DNA of 64,000 nt from Vibrio profundi (GCF_005281835.1 NZ_RZIS01000003.1:496001-560000); one strand, 5' to 3'. Counted from the stretch's first letter, positions 18,321 to 26,472 are shown. Notes: generated from the sequence alone by a model not told the origin. Numbers and translations are program-made.

Positions 18321-20063
18321 ATGACTAAAAAGAATAAGCCAGTCAAAATGGTACTGGCACATATTAACGACACCCATTCCTACTTTGAGCCAACGTCATT
18401 ACAGCTATCATTAAAAGTGAACAACAGCATCATAGAACCTTATGTCAGTGCTGGTGGCTTCGCACGCATCGCTACTCGTTTCAAACAGATCAAATCTGAA
18501 GCAACTCGACAGGGCAAGGGGACTTTGTTCTTGCATGCCGGGGACTGCTTTCAAGGCACCTTGTATTTCTCGTTATTCAAAGGAAGAGCGAACGCCGATT
18601 TACTGAATTCTTTAGAGATCGATGCGATGACATTAGGTAACCATGAATTAGACATGGGAAACGAGCCAGTTGCCAAGTTTGCAAAAAAAATTGAGTTTCC
18701 TTTGCTAGCGGGCAACTGGGACTTATCTAATGAGGACAAAACCAAAGCCTTCACTTTATCTGACAATCCAAGTATCAAGCCTTACCAGCCCGAAACGCAA
18801 AGCGCGAGTTATATCACCAAAGACTTTAATGGAGAGCTTGTCGCCATTTTCGGATTATCACTCGATAAGATGGCCGATATAGCAAACCCTGACCCTGATA
18901 CTCCGTTCACGAATGCAATAGAAACGGCGACTGAAACGATAAAGCAGATACACAGTGCCGGTATCAACAAAATCGTGTTGCTTAGCCACTTAGGTTACGA
19001 AGCTGATTTAGAACTAGCAAAACAGATACAAGGTATCAGTATTATTGTTGGTGGCCATAGTCACAGGTTACAGGGTGACTTTTCTGATATCGGTTTAGCT
19101 AAAGATGATGATTATGGAGTGAGGGTTGGCGATACCTATATTGTTCAGGCTGGGTTTCATGCCATGAGTTTAGGGCATTGCGAAATCGAGTTTTCCGCTG
19201 AAGGTCTGGTAACTCGATTTAGCGGAAAAAATGAGCTGCTCCTTGGCCGTCGATTGTTTCTAGATGCAAATTTGAGCGAAACTGGATCCGATTATGCGCA
19301 TGAACTTGCTTGCAATTATTTGAATGCACATTCTAATGTAGTGGTTTGCAAGAAAGATCCTCAGATTCAGAGCCTACTTGTAGATAAATACATTCCAAGA
19401 GTAAGAAAGCTTCAACAGCAGATCATTGCGTCTACTTCAAGCAAGTTAAGACATGTTCGAATTCCAGATGAAAACGGACCGAGCCAATTAGCCCCGCTGG
19501 TCGCTCAATCCTTCGTGCATAGTATGAATAAAAAAGGCCACCCAACGCAGTTTGCCATCCATAATGCAGGAGGAGTTAGAAATTCACTTAATGTCGGCGA
19601 TGTTTCGGTGGCAGATATTGCCGGGAAATTGCTCCCATTTGCCGTTCCTATTGGTGTTTATGAAATAAGCGGCAAGACTTTGCAACTTACGTTGGAAGGC
19701 GCCATAAACAACGCGTTAAACAATGGTGTGGTTGGTACTGGTTCTGGTAGTTTTCCTTATACTCATAATTTGAGTTATCGATACGATGCCCAGCGTCCAA
19801 AAGGGGATCGCATTGTTGACTTAAAAATCCACTTGGACGATGTAGGCTGGCAACCGGTTGAAAACAATAAGAAATACCGTGGTTCCTCTTCAGCTTACAC
19901 GATGAAAGGGAAAGAAGGATATGACGCTATTCTCGATATGAACGGTGAAGGTACAGTGACCAACCTTTCGATGGCAGACTGTTTCATTGAATTTTTAACG
20001 GATAATAAAGACGCGCTTAACCAAGGTCACTCTTTCGACTGTTTAGCCTCCGCATTGGTATAA
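18321..20063 (+). CDS. Metallophosphatase / 5'-nucleotidase family protein (UshA-like)
   Basis: A 580-residue two-domain enzyme. The N-terminal calcineurin-like phosphoesterase has its metal motifs in order: HINDTHS (residues 14-20), HAGDCFQGT, LGNHELDMG, LLSHLGYEAD and VGGHSHRL. The C-terminal nucleotidase domain (about residues 330-550) includes HNAGGVRNSL and a substrate-stacking region (GSGSFPYTHNLSYRYD). Members hydrolyse nucleoside monophosphates or UDP-sugars. Unusually for UshA relatives, the N-terminus (MTKKNKPVKMVLAHIND) has no signal peptide, so the enzyme appears to be cytoplasmic. A 64-bp gap separates it from a small Trp-rich ORF. Confidence 0.9.
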   Translation: MTKKNKPVKMVLAHINDTHSYFEPTSLQLSLKVNNSIIEPYVSAGGFARIATRFKQIKSEATRQGKGTLFLHAGDCFQGTLYFSLFKGRANADLLNSLEIDAMTLGNHELDMGNEPVAKFAKKIEFPLLAGNWDLSNEDKTKAFTLSDNPSIKPYQPETQSASYITKDFNGELVAIFGLSLDKMADIANPDPDTPFTNAIETATETIKQIHSAGINKIVLLSHLGYEADLELAKQIQGISIIVGGHSHRLQGDFSDIGLAKDDDYGVRVGDTYIVQAGFHAMSLGHCEIEFSAEGLVTRFSGKNELLLGRRLFLDANLSETGSDYAHELACNYLNAHSNVVVCKKDPQIQSLLVDKYIPRVRKLQQQIIASTSSKLRHVRIPDENGPSQLAPLVAQSFVHSMNKKGHPTQFAIHNAGGVRNSLNVGDVSVADIAGKLLPFAVPIGVYEISGKTLQLTLEGAINNALNNGVVGTGSGSFPYTHNLSYRYDAQRPKGDRIVDLKIHLDDVGWQPVENNKKYRGSSSAYTMKGKEGYDAILDMNGEGTVTNLSMADCFIEFLTDNKDALNQGHSFDCLASALV

Positions 20064-20126
20064 TATTTGCTCATAACCTTTAACTACCTAGAAGACGATA
20101 GTGTTTAACTGGGTTAGGGAGAGGGT

Positions 20127-20222
20127 ATGTGGAATAGGGACTGGGTTGATACCGCCGTAGTGGTTGGTTGGGTATCTGCATGGTCGGCATTGGTCTACTT
20201 TGTACCACTAGCTGGCGTGTGA
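20127..20222 (+). CDS. Candidate 31-residue Trp-rich membrane protein
   Basis: Open frame of 31 codons: MWNRDWVDTAVVVGWVSAW then SALVYFVPLAGV. An unusually good ribosome site (AGGGAGAGGG, 20116-20125) stands directly before the ATG. Residues 8-30 would make one membrane helix with a charged N-terminal end (RDWVD). Four or five Trp in 31 residues is far above chance. It follows the nucleotidase gene by 64 bp and a terminator comes 53 bp later, so it could be the last gene of that transcript. No homologue is known to me; it may be a real small protein or a leader peptide. Confidence 0.5.
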   Translation: MWNRDWVDTAVVVGWVSAWSALVYFVPLAGV

Positions 20223-20274
20223 GATTCTGAGTTAATTATTCATTTAATAAATGGTATTAACCGTTAAAAAACAT

Positions 20275-20300
20275 AAAAGGAGCAGTGTGCTCCTTTTTGT
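20275..20300 (+). terminator. Rho-independent terminator
   Basis: Stem AAAAGGAGCA / TGCTCCTTTT with a GTG loop (20285-20287) and further T. It ends the nucleotidase/small-ORF transcript before the riboswitch. Confidence 0.88.
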
Positions 20301-20349
20301 TTTTTGAACGAAAATAAAGCTAGACGAGTCCGGTTTTCAGGAATACTAT

Positions 20350-20462
20350 CCAATTGTTTGGGGAGTAGTTAGCGCAAGTTTACTTATCGTCATCTCGTTA
20401 AGCGAATAGCTTATCCGGTAAGTAAAGGTGGATAAATTCCACTTCAACGAGACCAACGCATT
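20350..20462 (+). ncRNA. yybP-ykoY (Mn2+) riboswitch aptamer
   Basis: The leader of the TerC-like gene contains the hallmark GGGGAGTAG (20360-20368), then GTCATC (20389-20394) and a CGAGACC element (20448-20454), the conserved segments of the yybP-ykoY family in the right order. The flanks (GTTTGG at 20355-20360 and CCAAC at 20453-20457) can form the closing P1 helix. This family binds Mn2+ and precedes TerC/Alx and MntP genes in other bacteria, including E. coli alx. Identification is by eye, not by covariance model. Confidence 0.72.
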
Positions 20463-20502
20463 CAACGCTGAAGTACATATGGTATTTCGGCATGTTTTGT
20501 AT

Positions 20503-20538
20503 GCGGAAGGTCTACTACACAGTTCTTCCGCCCGGAGG
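20503..20538 (+). promoter_or_regulatory. Riboswitch expression platform controlling ribosome access
   Basis: CTTCCGC (20525-20531) can pair fully with GCGGAAG (20503-20509). Its first five bases, CTTCC, can instead pair with the Shine-Dalgarno GGAGG (20534-20538) across a 4-base loop. The two helices exclude each other, so the segment can free or hide the ribosome site of the TerC gene. This reading is an inference from pairing. Confidence 0.55.
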
Positions 20539-20542
20539 AATG

Positions 20543-21547
20543 ATGAACTCAACACAATCCTTATCTGTTATAAACAATGCAGCGGAGCACGCTGTAGTAT
20601 CTTCAAGCTCGATGACTTACATCGGATTTTTCCTACTGACGTTGGTGTTAGTGTCTATCGACATTTATCAAACTCGTGGTGGGAATATTGCGATCCGTAA
20701 AGCTGCGATTTGGAGCGTATTTTGGTTCTTACTCGCATTTGTTTTTGCGGCAAGTATTTATTTCTTTTGGGACGTTTATGCGCCGAGAAGTGACTACAGT
20801 GCAGAGAAAGCGGTTGTCTCTTTTATAACTGGCTATCTGCTTGAGAAATCGCTCAGTGTCGACAACCTGTTCGTCTTTGCCATCATATTCTCGCAATACC
20901 AAGTGCCGGAGCATTTGCGCCCGCGTGCGTTATTGTGGGGGGTTATCGGTGCATTGATCCTCAGGGCTGTAATGATAGCGGTCGGTGCGCAACTATTAGA
21001 ACAGTACCACTGGGTGTTGTATGTGTTTGCGGCTTTCCTTATTTGGACGGGCTTTAAGTTAGCTTTCGATAAAGGTGAAGAAACAGTTAGCCCTTATCCG
21101 GAGAAACTGATCCGTAAGTTCGTTAACGTGAGTTCAAGCTACCACGGCAACTCGCTAATGGTAAAAGAAGCGGGTAAATGGGTGGTGACGCCAATGGTTT
21201 TAGTTATCGGTGTAATCGCAGTGATGGACGTAATGTTTGCATTAGACTCGATCCCTGCAATATTCGCTGTTACTCGTGAACCGTTCTTAGTATTAGCGGC
21301 TAATGTATTCGCATTGCTAGGGTTACGTTCATTGTACTTTGTTCTCCAAGGGATGATGGACAAGTTTATTTACCTAAAACCAGCGTTATCTTTCATCATG
21401 GTTTTCATTGGTGTGAAAATGCTACTTGTGGGCACTTCATGGGAAATCCCGACTGTAATATCGTTAACTGTACTTATTAGTGTGATGTCTGTAGCGGTAA
21501 TTGCTTCGGTCTATAGTAAGAAATCAATGATTGATCAATCGAATTAA
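20543..21547 (+). CDS. alx: TerC family membrane protein (Alx-like)
   Basis: A 334-residue inner-membrane protein with about nine helices. TerC signature segments are GYLLEKSLSVDNLFVFAIIFSQY with the conserved acidic Asn/Asp pair, PRALLWGVIGALILRA, FDKGEE, and VIAVMDVMFALDSIPAIFAVT, which repeats the acidic pattern. ATG 20543 is preferred since GGAGG (20534-20538) is then 4 bp away; the upstream frame (ATG 20492) runs through the riboswitch platform. E. coli Alx is linked to Mn2+ efflux and alkaline pH; the riboswitch here supports a manganese-related role. It is a single-gene unit. Confidence 0.9.
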   Translation: MNSTQSLSVINNAAEHAVVSSSSMTYIGFFLLTLVLVSIDIYQTRGGNIAIRKAAIWSVFWFLLAFVFAASIYFFWDVYAPRSDYSAEKAVVSFITGYLLEKSLSVDNLFVFAIIFSQYQVPEHLRPRALLWGVIGALILRAVMIAVGAQLLEQYHWVLYVFAAFLIWTGFKLAFDKGEETVSPYPEKLIRKFVNVSSSYHGNSLMVKEAGKWVVTPMVLVIGVIAVMDVMFALDSIPAIFAVTREPFLVLAANVFALLGLRSLYFVLQGMMDKFIYLKPALSFIMVFIGVKMLLVGTSWEIPTVISLTVLISVMSVAVIASVYSKKSMIDQSN

Positions 21548-21861
21548 TACCTAATAAAACTAATTTAAAAGTAGGGGAATTATGGTTGATTGGTGTCATC
21601 AATAAATTATTTATTGTTAATATATTGTGATGCCAATCATCTTATTGAGCGTAGTGTTTGTACGATATTCATCTAATTAGGTTTGTTATGAATATTTATG
21701 CGCCTGGTGTGAATTTGAATTTCTGGCAATTGTTAATTTGTTGTTTGATTAGATAAACTAATGCGAAGGTTCAATTTTTGTCATTTTTTAACCATAAAAA
21801 AAACGACTAATATTCATCTCAACAAAACGAAACACGTTAACAAATTTATAGAGAGGCAATC
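21548..21861. other. Intergenic region with an A+T-rich imperfect hairpin
   Basis: 314 bp between the TerC gene and the DUF1127-like gene. GATTGG and CATCA (about 21588-21601) pair with TGATG and CCAATC (about 21628-21639), with a 3-base bulge and an A+T-rich loop. It has no T run, so its role is unclear. The last 80 bp are A+T-rich and probably hold the promoter of the small downstream gene. Confidence 0.4.
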
Positions 21862-22053
21862 ATGGCTCAAGCAATGCAAATGAATACTATCGCTGTTCCT
21901 AACTCTATGGATAAGAAGACCTACTCGGTTAACTTCAAAGGATTGATTGCACACATTCTAGATGTTCTTTTCGTAGACAACAGCGCACCACGCAGCTACT
22001 ACGCGAACGACCTATCTGGTCACATGCAAAAAGATATCGGTTTATACCGTTAA
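21862..22053 (+). CDS. Small DUF1127-like protein, 63 residues
   Basis: A 63-residue protein. The C-terminal SGHMQKDIGLYR resembles the DUF1127 motif (L-x-D-I-G-L-x-R), while the N-terminal half (MAQAMQMNTIAVPNSMDKK) is not part of that domain. An AGAGG ribosome site, and a strong terminator 28 bp after the stop, indicate a highly expressed single-gene unit. DUF1127 proteins in other bacteria are small, basic and sometimes RNA-associated; whether that holds here is unknown. Confidence 0.72.
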   Translation: MAQAMQMNTIAVPNSMDKKTYSVNFKGLIAHILDVLFVDNSAPRSYYANDLSGHMQKDIGLYR

Positions 22054-22080
22054 TCATAATAGCGCATCCGAATTCTAAAA

Positions 22081-22111
22081 AACGCCAGCAGTTATGCTGG
22101 CGTTTTTTTTA
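22081..22111 (+). terminator. Rho-independent terminator of the DUF1127-like gene
   Basis: Perfect stem AACGCCAGCA / TGCTGGCGTT, loop GTTA, then eight T. Confidence 0.95.
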
Positions 22112-22171
22112 GAAATTTTTCAAGGTTTACTGCGGTCTCTTTAGTTACCCACGTTAAATAAAGGGCCTCTG

Positions 22172-22885
22172 ATGAAATCGTTTAAAGCATTGTCATTTCT
22201 ACTACCACTCGTTTCTTTGAGTTCGGTGGTTACTGCGCAGACTTGGTCGCACAGCGGTGCTCCTGCGCAAATCATTGAGCTCTACACCTCTGAAGGGTGT
22301 TCGAGTTGTCCTCCTGCTGATAAATACTTATCAAACTTGAATGGTGAATCAGAACTTTGGGTTGAAACGATTCCAATGGCGTTTCATGTCGACTATTGGG
22401 ATTATCTCGGTTGGAAAGATCCATACGCTCAACCCTCGTTCACTTTGCGCCAACAACTCTATAGAAAGTATGGGGTGGTAAGCAGTGTATACACGCCAGG
22501 GTTTGTAGTAGATGGAAAAGAGTGGCGTGGTTTCTTCAATTGGCTTGATCAATCATTACCTCAAGCGAACCAAAGTGATTCGCTAAGGCTGACGATGTCA
22601 CTAGAAGGAAATCAAGTAAAAGTCACGTACGAACAAGCTCATGAGCTCGACTTAACATTAGTAGCGATTGCCACAAGTCGAACGAGCAAAGTAAAAGCGG
22701 GTGAAAACCGAGGAAAACAGCTTGATCACAGCTTTGTGGTATTAGAACAACACCAGCAGCGTTCTTCCGATGGTAAATGGACTATCGACATAGCTGCGAA
22801 AAATTATGACGTGCTCGCAGCTTGGGTTACTACATCCCGCTCCTTCGTACCGCTTCAGACCGTAGCAGGAAAAGTAGAGCGCTAA
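22172..22885 (+). CDS. DUF1223 thioredoxin-like exported protein
   Basis: A 237-residue protein with an N-terminal signal peptide (FKALSFLLPLVSLSSVVTA). The mature part begins IIELYTSEGCSSCPPADK, the DUF1223 signature with a CxxC pair, followed by HVDYWDYLGWKDPYA and the VYTPGFVVDGKEW segment. The fold is thioredoxin-like and probably acts in the periplasm. The CSSC site suggests redox activity, but no substrate is known. AGGG upstream supports the ATG. It is followed by the YbaK gene after 107 bp in the same direction. Confidence 0.87.
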   Translation: MKSFKALSFLLPLVSLSSVVTAQTWSHSGAPAQIIELYTSEGCSSCPPADKYLSNLNGESELWVETIPMAFHVDYWDYLGWKDPYAQPSFTLRQQLYRKYGVVSSVYTPGFVVDGKEWRGFFNWLDQSLPQANQSDSLRLTMSLEGNQVKVTYEQAHELDLTLVAIATSRTSKVKAGENRGKQLDHSFVVLEQHQQRSSDGKWTIDIAAKNYDVLAAWVTTSRSFVPLQTVAGKVER

Positions 22886-22992
22886 GGTTAGTGTACCGAA
22901 TATGCTATATATAAGCGCTATACTTAACCCTGTTAAAGACATTACCGCTCATATCTACAGTACGTTTTACTTTAGAGAGCCAAGGAGGGTCT

Positions 22993-23472
22993 ATGACTAT
23001 CTCAACAAGGTTGAATCAGTTCCTACAGACGCATGATATTGACTATAAAACAGTTGAACATGTACACAGTAACGGATCGCTAAGTTCGGCGGTTGCTTCA
23101 AGAATACCTTTGAAGCAAGTCGCTAAGGCCGTGGTATTGGAAGATCATGACGGACATAACATGATGGCTGTGCTACCAGCAGACAAAAAAATCAGTATGT
23201 CCGTGCTCAATGCGAAGTTTAACGCCAAGTTTCAACTGATGAAGGAAGAAGCTGTCTACAACATGTTCTCTGATTGTGACGAGGGTGCAATCCCGCCGGT
23301 TGGAGAAGCTTACAATATGATGGTCGTGTGCGATCAGTTACTCGACATATTGGATGAAGTGTACATAGAGGCTGGTGATCACCAGACCTTACTTAAACTT
23401 GATCAAGAAGCGTTCAAAAAAATCACATCGCATGCCAAACACACGCGGTTTGGTAAAGAGATGTACCATTGA
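22993..23472 (+). CDS. YbaK/EbsC-family aminoacyl-tRNA deacylase
   Basis: A 159-residue protein of the YbaK/ProX editing family, which removes wrong amino acids from tRNA in trans. Typical stretches are YKTVEHVHSNGSLSSAVA, PLKQVAKAVVLED (the conserved Lys of the active site lies here), MMAVLPADKKIS and the GAIPPVGEAYNM loop. An AAGGAGGG ribosome site 4-5 bp before the ATG indicates strong translation. Substrate cannot be told from sequence. A weaker hairpin after the gene is a likely terminator. Confidence 0.88.
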   Translation: MTISTRLNQFLQTHDIDYKTVEHVHSNGSLSSAVASRIPLKQVAKAVVLEDHDGHNMMAVLPADKKISMSVLNAKFNAKFQLMKEEAVYNMFSDCDEGAIPPVGEAYNMMVVCDQLLDILDEVYIEAGDHQTLLKLDQEAFKKITSHAKHTRFGKEMYH

Positions 23473-23493
23473 CGAGCTTCCACTGTGTAAACG

Positions 23494-23516
23494 AAAGGCG
23501 CTGTATGCGCCTTTTC
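23494..23516 (+). terminator. Probable Rho-independent terminator after the YbaK gene
   Basis: AAAGGCGC (23494-23501) pairs with GCGCCTTT (23507-23514), 5-base loop, short T tract interrupted by C. Confidence 0.65.
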
Positions 23517-23607
23517 TGCGTTTCAGTACTATACCTTTCAAACCATTAGCGTCATTCAAACTAAACTTAATAATAAAGCGTGTTATTCCATAGGTTAGTG
23601 AGCATCT

Positions 23608-24354
23608 ATGAAAAAACTTATCCTCATGACTTGTCTATTTTCTATTTGTAGTTTTGCTAATGAGCCATTGAAGTTGGTAACTCTCGATTATCCGCCTTAC
23701 ATTGAAGTTCACGAAGATAAAATAGACGGAGTCGCAGTCCGTTTGGTCGAAGCCATTTTCTCTAAGTTGGATGTGGAAATATCCATTGAAGTTTTGCCAT
23801 GGGGTAGAGCGATAAGCTATATCGAATCAGGTACTGCCGATGGCATTTTTACCGCATTCAAAACATTAGAACGTGAACGCTTCGCTGATTATAGCCAGCA
23901 AGTATTGTTCGAACAGAATATTACGATGGCGACTTTAAAGGTAAGTGACTTAGTTTGGGATTACACAAACCTAAGTGATTGGGAAATATGTGTCGTTAGC
24001 AATGTGAGTTACGGAAAGTGGCTAGATGGCGTAATTGACTCCAATCGTTTCAAAGCCGTTCACTACGTAACGGCGACTGAACAATGTGTATTGATGCTCT
24101 TATCAGGTAGAGTCGATTTATGGCCAAGTAACGAATACGGTGCAAGAAGCATTGCAGCTAAAATGGGCGTGAGTGAGCAGATCCATCTGATGGACCCACC
24201 AATAGAATCGACCCCAAGCTACATCGCGTTTTCAAAATTAAACCAGCATCGAGAGTTAATTAAAGCGTTCGATAATGAGCTGAAATCCATGAAAAGTGAA
24301 GGGCAGTATGACCACATCATTGAAACCTATTTTAGCGAGTTGGATAAGTTTTAA
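23608..24354 (+). CDS. Periplasmic solute-binding protein, family 3 (amino-acid type)
   Basis: A 248-residue exported protein with a short signal peptide (KLILMTCLFSICSFA). The SBP family 3 pattern is visible: LKLVTLDYPPYIEVHEDKIDGVAVRLVEAIF, LPWGRAISYIESGTADGIFTAF and the C-terminal KSMKSEGQYDHIIETYF. No permease or ATPase genes are nearby, so it may be an orphan binding protein or feed a distant sensor; many Vibrio carry such orphans. The ligand is unknown. The gene stands alone between a terminator and a 326-bp gap. Confidence 0.85.
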   Translation: MKKLILMTCLFSICSFANEPLKLVTLDYPPYIEVHEDKIDGVAVRLVEAIFSKLDVEISIEVLPWGRAISYIESGTADGIFTAFKTLERERFADYSQQVLFEQNITMATLKVSDLVWDYTNLSDWEICVVSNVSYGKWLDGVIDSNRFKAVHYVTATEQCVLMLLSGRVDLWPSNEYGARSIAAKMGVSEQIHLMDPPIESTPSYIAFSKLNQHRELIKAFDNELKSMKSEGQYDHIIETYFSELDKF

Positions 24355-24680
24355 TGGGGTAATCGACGCAGTTTAATCCGATCACATCATCTGAACTTAG
24401 CCTTTAACTCACCCTCTCGCGAATAGATTTCATCCACTCGATTACAATTAAGTTTCTGTTATCCAGTTTCTTTTTGCGCTTTAGCCTTTAATGGGATAAT
24501 GAGTAGATCCATTGTCATGCCTGGCACTTGCGAAAGGTTTACAAATAACGCCTATACTAAAAACACTGTTTCATATGCGAGTTGGTTTACTATCTTGCAT
24601 TAACCGATGCTCTAACTATATGAACCTTGGCTAGGTGCCTTTAATGTTCATCTAAGAGCAAAATAGACAACGGTGGAAGT
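24355..24680. other. Intergenic region, no gene seen
   Basis: 326 bp before the hydrolase gene. A TATACT box (24553-24558) has only a weak -35 (TTGCGA, 19-bp spacing), so the promoter call is tentative. No open frame with a ribosome site and no terminator hairpin were found. Confidence 0.4.
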
Positions 24681-25613
24681 ATGGCTAATAAAATACTGCT
24701 TATTTCTAATCGAGGGGTGAGACCAAATCGAACCGGAGAAACCCTATTTAAAAATAAGCTAACTAAATCAGATCACAGGCTTAGATGCGCGGAAGTTAAT
24801 CCAGGTAGTAAGCCTAAAAAGTATTCCCTTAGATTAGTGCCTAAAGGGCAAGAACAACAGTTTTTAAAAGATGAGATAAGTGACGCAAATGGTAAGCCTT
24901 GGGTATTTTTTGTTCACGGAAATAACCAGACGCTTAATAAGAACCTCAAAAAGTGTTTTGAACTTAGGAAGCTGTATGACGTGAATGTAATCGCATTTTC
25001 ATGGCCATCGGTACACCATGGAAAAGTACGTTCTGTTTTGGGGTGGATTCCGATCCAACCGAACGTGGGGCGTTACTTAACAAGGCAGTTAAAACGTAAG
25101 TTAAAACAGTATGGGAAAGCTCGCGCTAATGCTAGTCATTCAGCTAAGGACCTAAGTGAAAGCCTCCAGATGTTTACAAACGCGCTCCCCGAAGGCGATA
25201 TTCAGGCTAATTTCGTTTGTCATAGTTTGGGACATCGAGTGCTCAAACTTTCGAAAGAGCATCGTGAATTGAACCATGCGTTAATGCCTTTTGATAATGT
25301 TTTGTTGCATCAGGCAGACGAAGACAATGAAGGTCATCGAGCTTGGATAGATTCGATTGATAAAGGGGACAAGGTTGTAGTAACAACACATCAGAAAGAT
25401 AAGATCCTTGAACTCTCTAATCTATACAACCATAAAACTTTCGTGAACAGGCGTTTAGGTAATGTGCCTAAGCCCAATGAGCCTAATCCACCCATCTATA
25501 AAGATTTTACTGGCGTGAAGAACCTTAGTTTTTCCCGGCATAGTATGTTCTTGACTCCTGAAAGTGAAAATCAAAATGTGTTTTCATTTTTTAAACCAAT
25601 AATAGGTGAGTAG
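24681..25613 (+). CDS. Alpha/beta hydrolase with altered nucleophile elbow (DUF900-like)
   Basis: A 310-residue probably cytoplasmic protein. WVFFVHGNNQT (residues 74-84) is the oxyanion-loop strand of alpha/beta hydrolases and NFVCHSLGHRV (178-187) the nucleophile elbow, with Ser182 in a C-H-S-L-G context instead of G-x-S-x-G. VIAFSWPS between them matches the DUF900 group. A His late in the protein (SFSRHSMF) could complete a triad. The N-terminal 70 residues are basic and unlike an export signal. A GGTGGAAG site precedes the ATG. No neighbour suggests a substrate; it is a single-gene unit sharing a terminator with phnA. Confidence 0.75.
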   Translation: MANKILLISNRGVRPNRTGETLFKNKLTKSDHRLRCAEVNPGSKPKKYSLRLVPKGQEQQFLKDEISDANGKPWVFFVHGNNQTLNKNLKKCFELRKLYDVNVIAFSWPSVHHGKVRSVLGWIPIQPNVGRYLTRQLKRKLKQYGKARANASHSAKDLSESLQMFTNALPEGDIQANFVCHSLGHRVLKLSKEHRELNHALMPFDNVLLHQADEDNEGHRAWIDSIDKGDKVVVTTHQKDKILELSNLYNHKTFVNRRLGNVPKPNEPNPPIYKDFTGVKNLSFSRHSMFLTPESENQNVFSFFKPIIGE

Positions 25614-25642
25614 GTTAGTTCGGGATTTGATTTTCGTACATG

Positions 25643-25671
25643 AAAAAAGGCGCTCAGTGAGCGCCTTTCTA
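25643..25671. terminator. Bidirectional terminator between hydrolase and phnA
   Basis: Perfect stem AAAGGCGCTC / GAGCGCCTTT (25646-25668) with an AGT loop. An A run on the left and T on the right serve both converging genes. Confidence 0.88.
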
Positions 25672-25685
25672 TTTAACTGATACGT

Positions 25686-26243
25686 CTACTTCTTACGGCA
25701 GAACTCAGCGATAACGTACATAGATTGACCGCCGTTTGTTTTACCAGAAACTAGCTTAGGATCGTCGCCAACGCTGATGCCACGGATTACCGTGCCTTGC
25801 TTAATTACTTGGTTAGTCCCTTTTACTGGAAGGTCCTTGATAACTGTTACGTCGTCACCTTTTTTCAGTTCAACACCGTTAACATCTAGAGGTTTGTCGT
25901 CGTCAGACATACCAATTTGCGCCCATACTGATGTTTCTTCTTCAAGGTACATCATGTCTAACAGGTCTTGAGCCCAGCTTTCAGAGTTTAGACGAGTAAG
26001 CTGACGCCATGCTGTGACTTGAACAGGAGCTTCTTGGCTCCACATGCTGTCGTTAAGACAACGCCAGTGATTGATATCTTTAGGGTCGTCAATTTCGCTT
26101 AAACACTTTTCACATACCATGATACCGTGATCCACAGTGACGTGGCTGTGTGGTGGTACTGCGTATGCAGTTAAAGAAGAATCAGAACCACATAGTTCAC
26201 ATTTAGATTGGCAGCGTTCAAGCATAGTTGCTTCAGAAGACAT
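25686..26243 (-). CDS. phnA: PhnA family zinc-ribbon protein (YjdM-like)
   Basis: A 185-residue protein. The N-terminal zinc ribbon has cysteines at 11, 15, 18 and 44, 47 (CELCGS, CEKC). The C-terminal PhnA domain begins near residue 120 (VNGVELKKGDDVTVIKDLPVKG) and includes TVIRGISVGDD and YVIAEF. Despite its name the E. coli protein is not the phosphonoacetate hydrolase; its role is unknown. A GAG site 6-7 bp before the ATG supports the start. A small minus-strand ORF ends 14 bp upstream and might share its transcript. Confidence 0.92.
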   Translation of the reverse strand: MSSEATMLERCQSKCELCGSDSSLTAYAVPPHSHVTVDHGIMVCEKCLSEIDDPKDINHWRCLNDSMWSQEAPVQVTAWRQLTRLNSESWAQDLLDMMYLEEETSVWAQIGMSDDDKPLDVNGVELKKGDDVTVIKDLPVKGTNQVIKQGTVIRGISVGDDPKLVSGKTNGGQSMYVIAEFCRKK

Positions 26244-26256
26244 AAAGAGCTCACAT

Positions 26257-26472
26257 TTAATAGGTATTAATAACGGGGCTATTATCCACTTTATGAAAGA
26301 GAATGAAAGGGGTGAAACGGCATTCTGTCTCGAATAGCTTTTGCGGGCTAGTTACTGAAATGTCGTTGCTTGAAATCCAGATTAAATTGTCGCCATTTAC
26401 GTAAAAAACGCGAGTATTTACTAGAAAATTATACTTGGAGCCTACCTTTACCCGATAATGTTGAATCGGCAT
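26257..26472 (-). CDS. Possible small protein of 71 residues
   Basis: Open frame preceded by AAAGG 7 bp before the ATG, a good ribosome site. The product (MPIQHYRVKVGSKYNFLVN ... VFYVNGDNLIWISSNDISV) looks like a small beta-rich soluble protein, without signal or membrane segment. It lies 13 bp upstream of phnA in the same direction and 40 bp from the divergent M50 protease gene. I know no family for it. The position and ribosome site favour a real gene, but the region could equally be the phnA leader. Confidence 0.4.
   Translation of the reverse strand: MPIQHYRVKVGSKYNFLVNTRVFYVNGDNLIWISSNDISVTSPQKLFETECRFTPFILFHKVDNSPVINTY

Noticed and set aside
20428..20542. Longer TerC frame from ATG 20492 and the overlapping frame from 20428
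   Set aside because: They run through the riboswitch and its platform; GGAGG just before ATG 20543 marks the true start.
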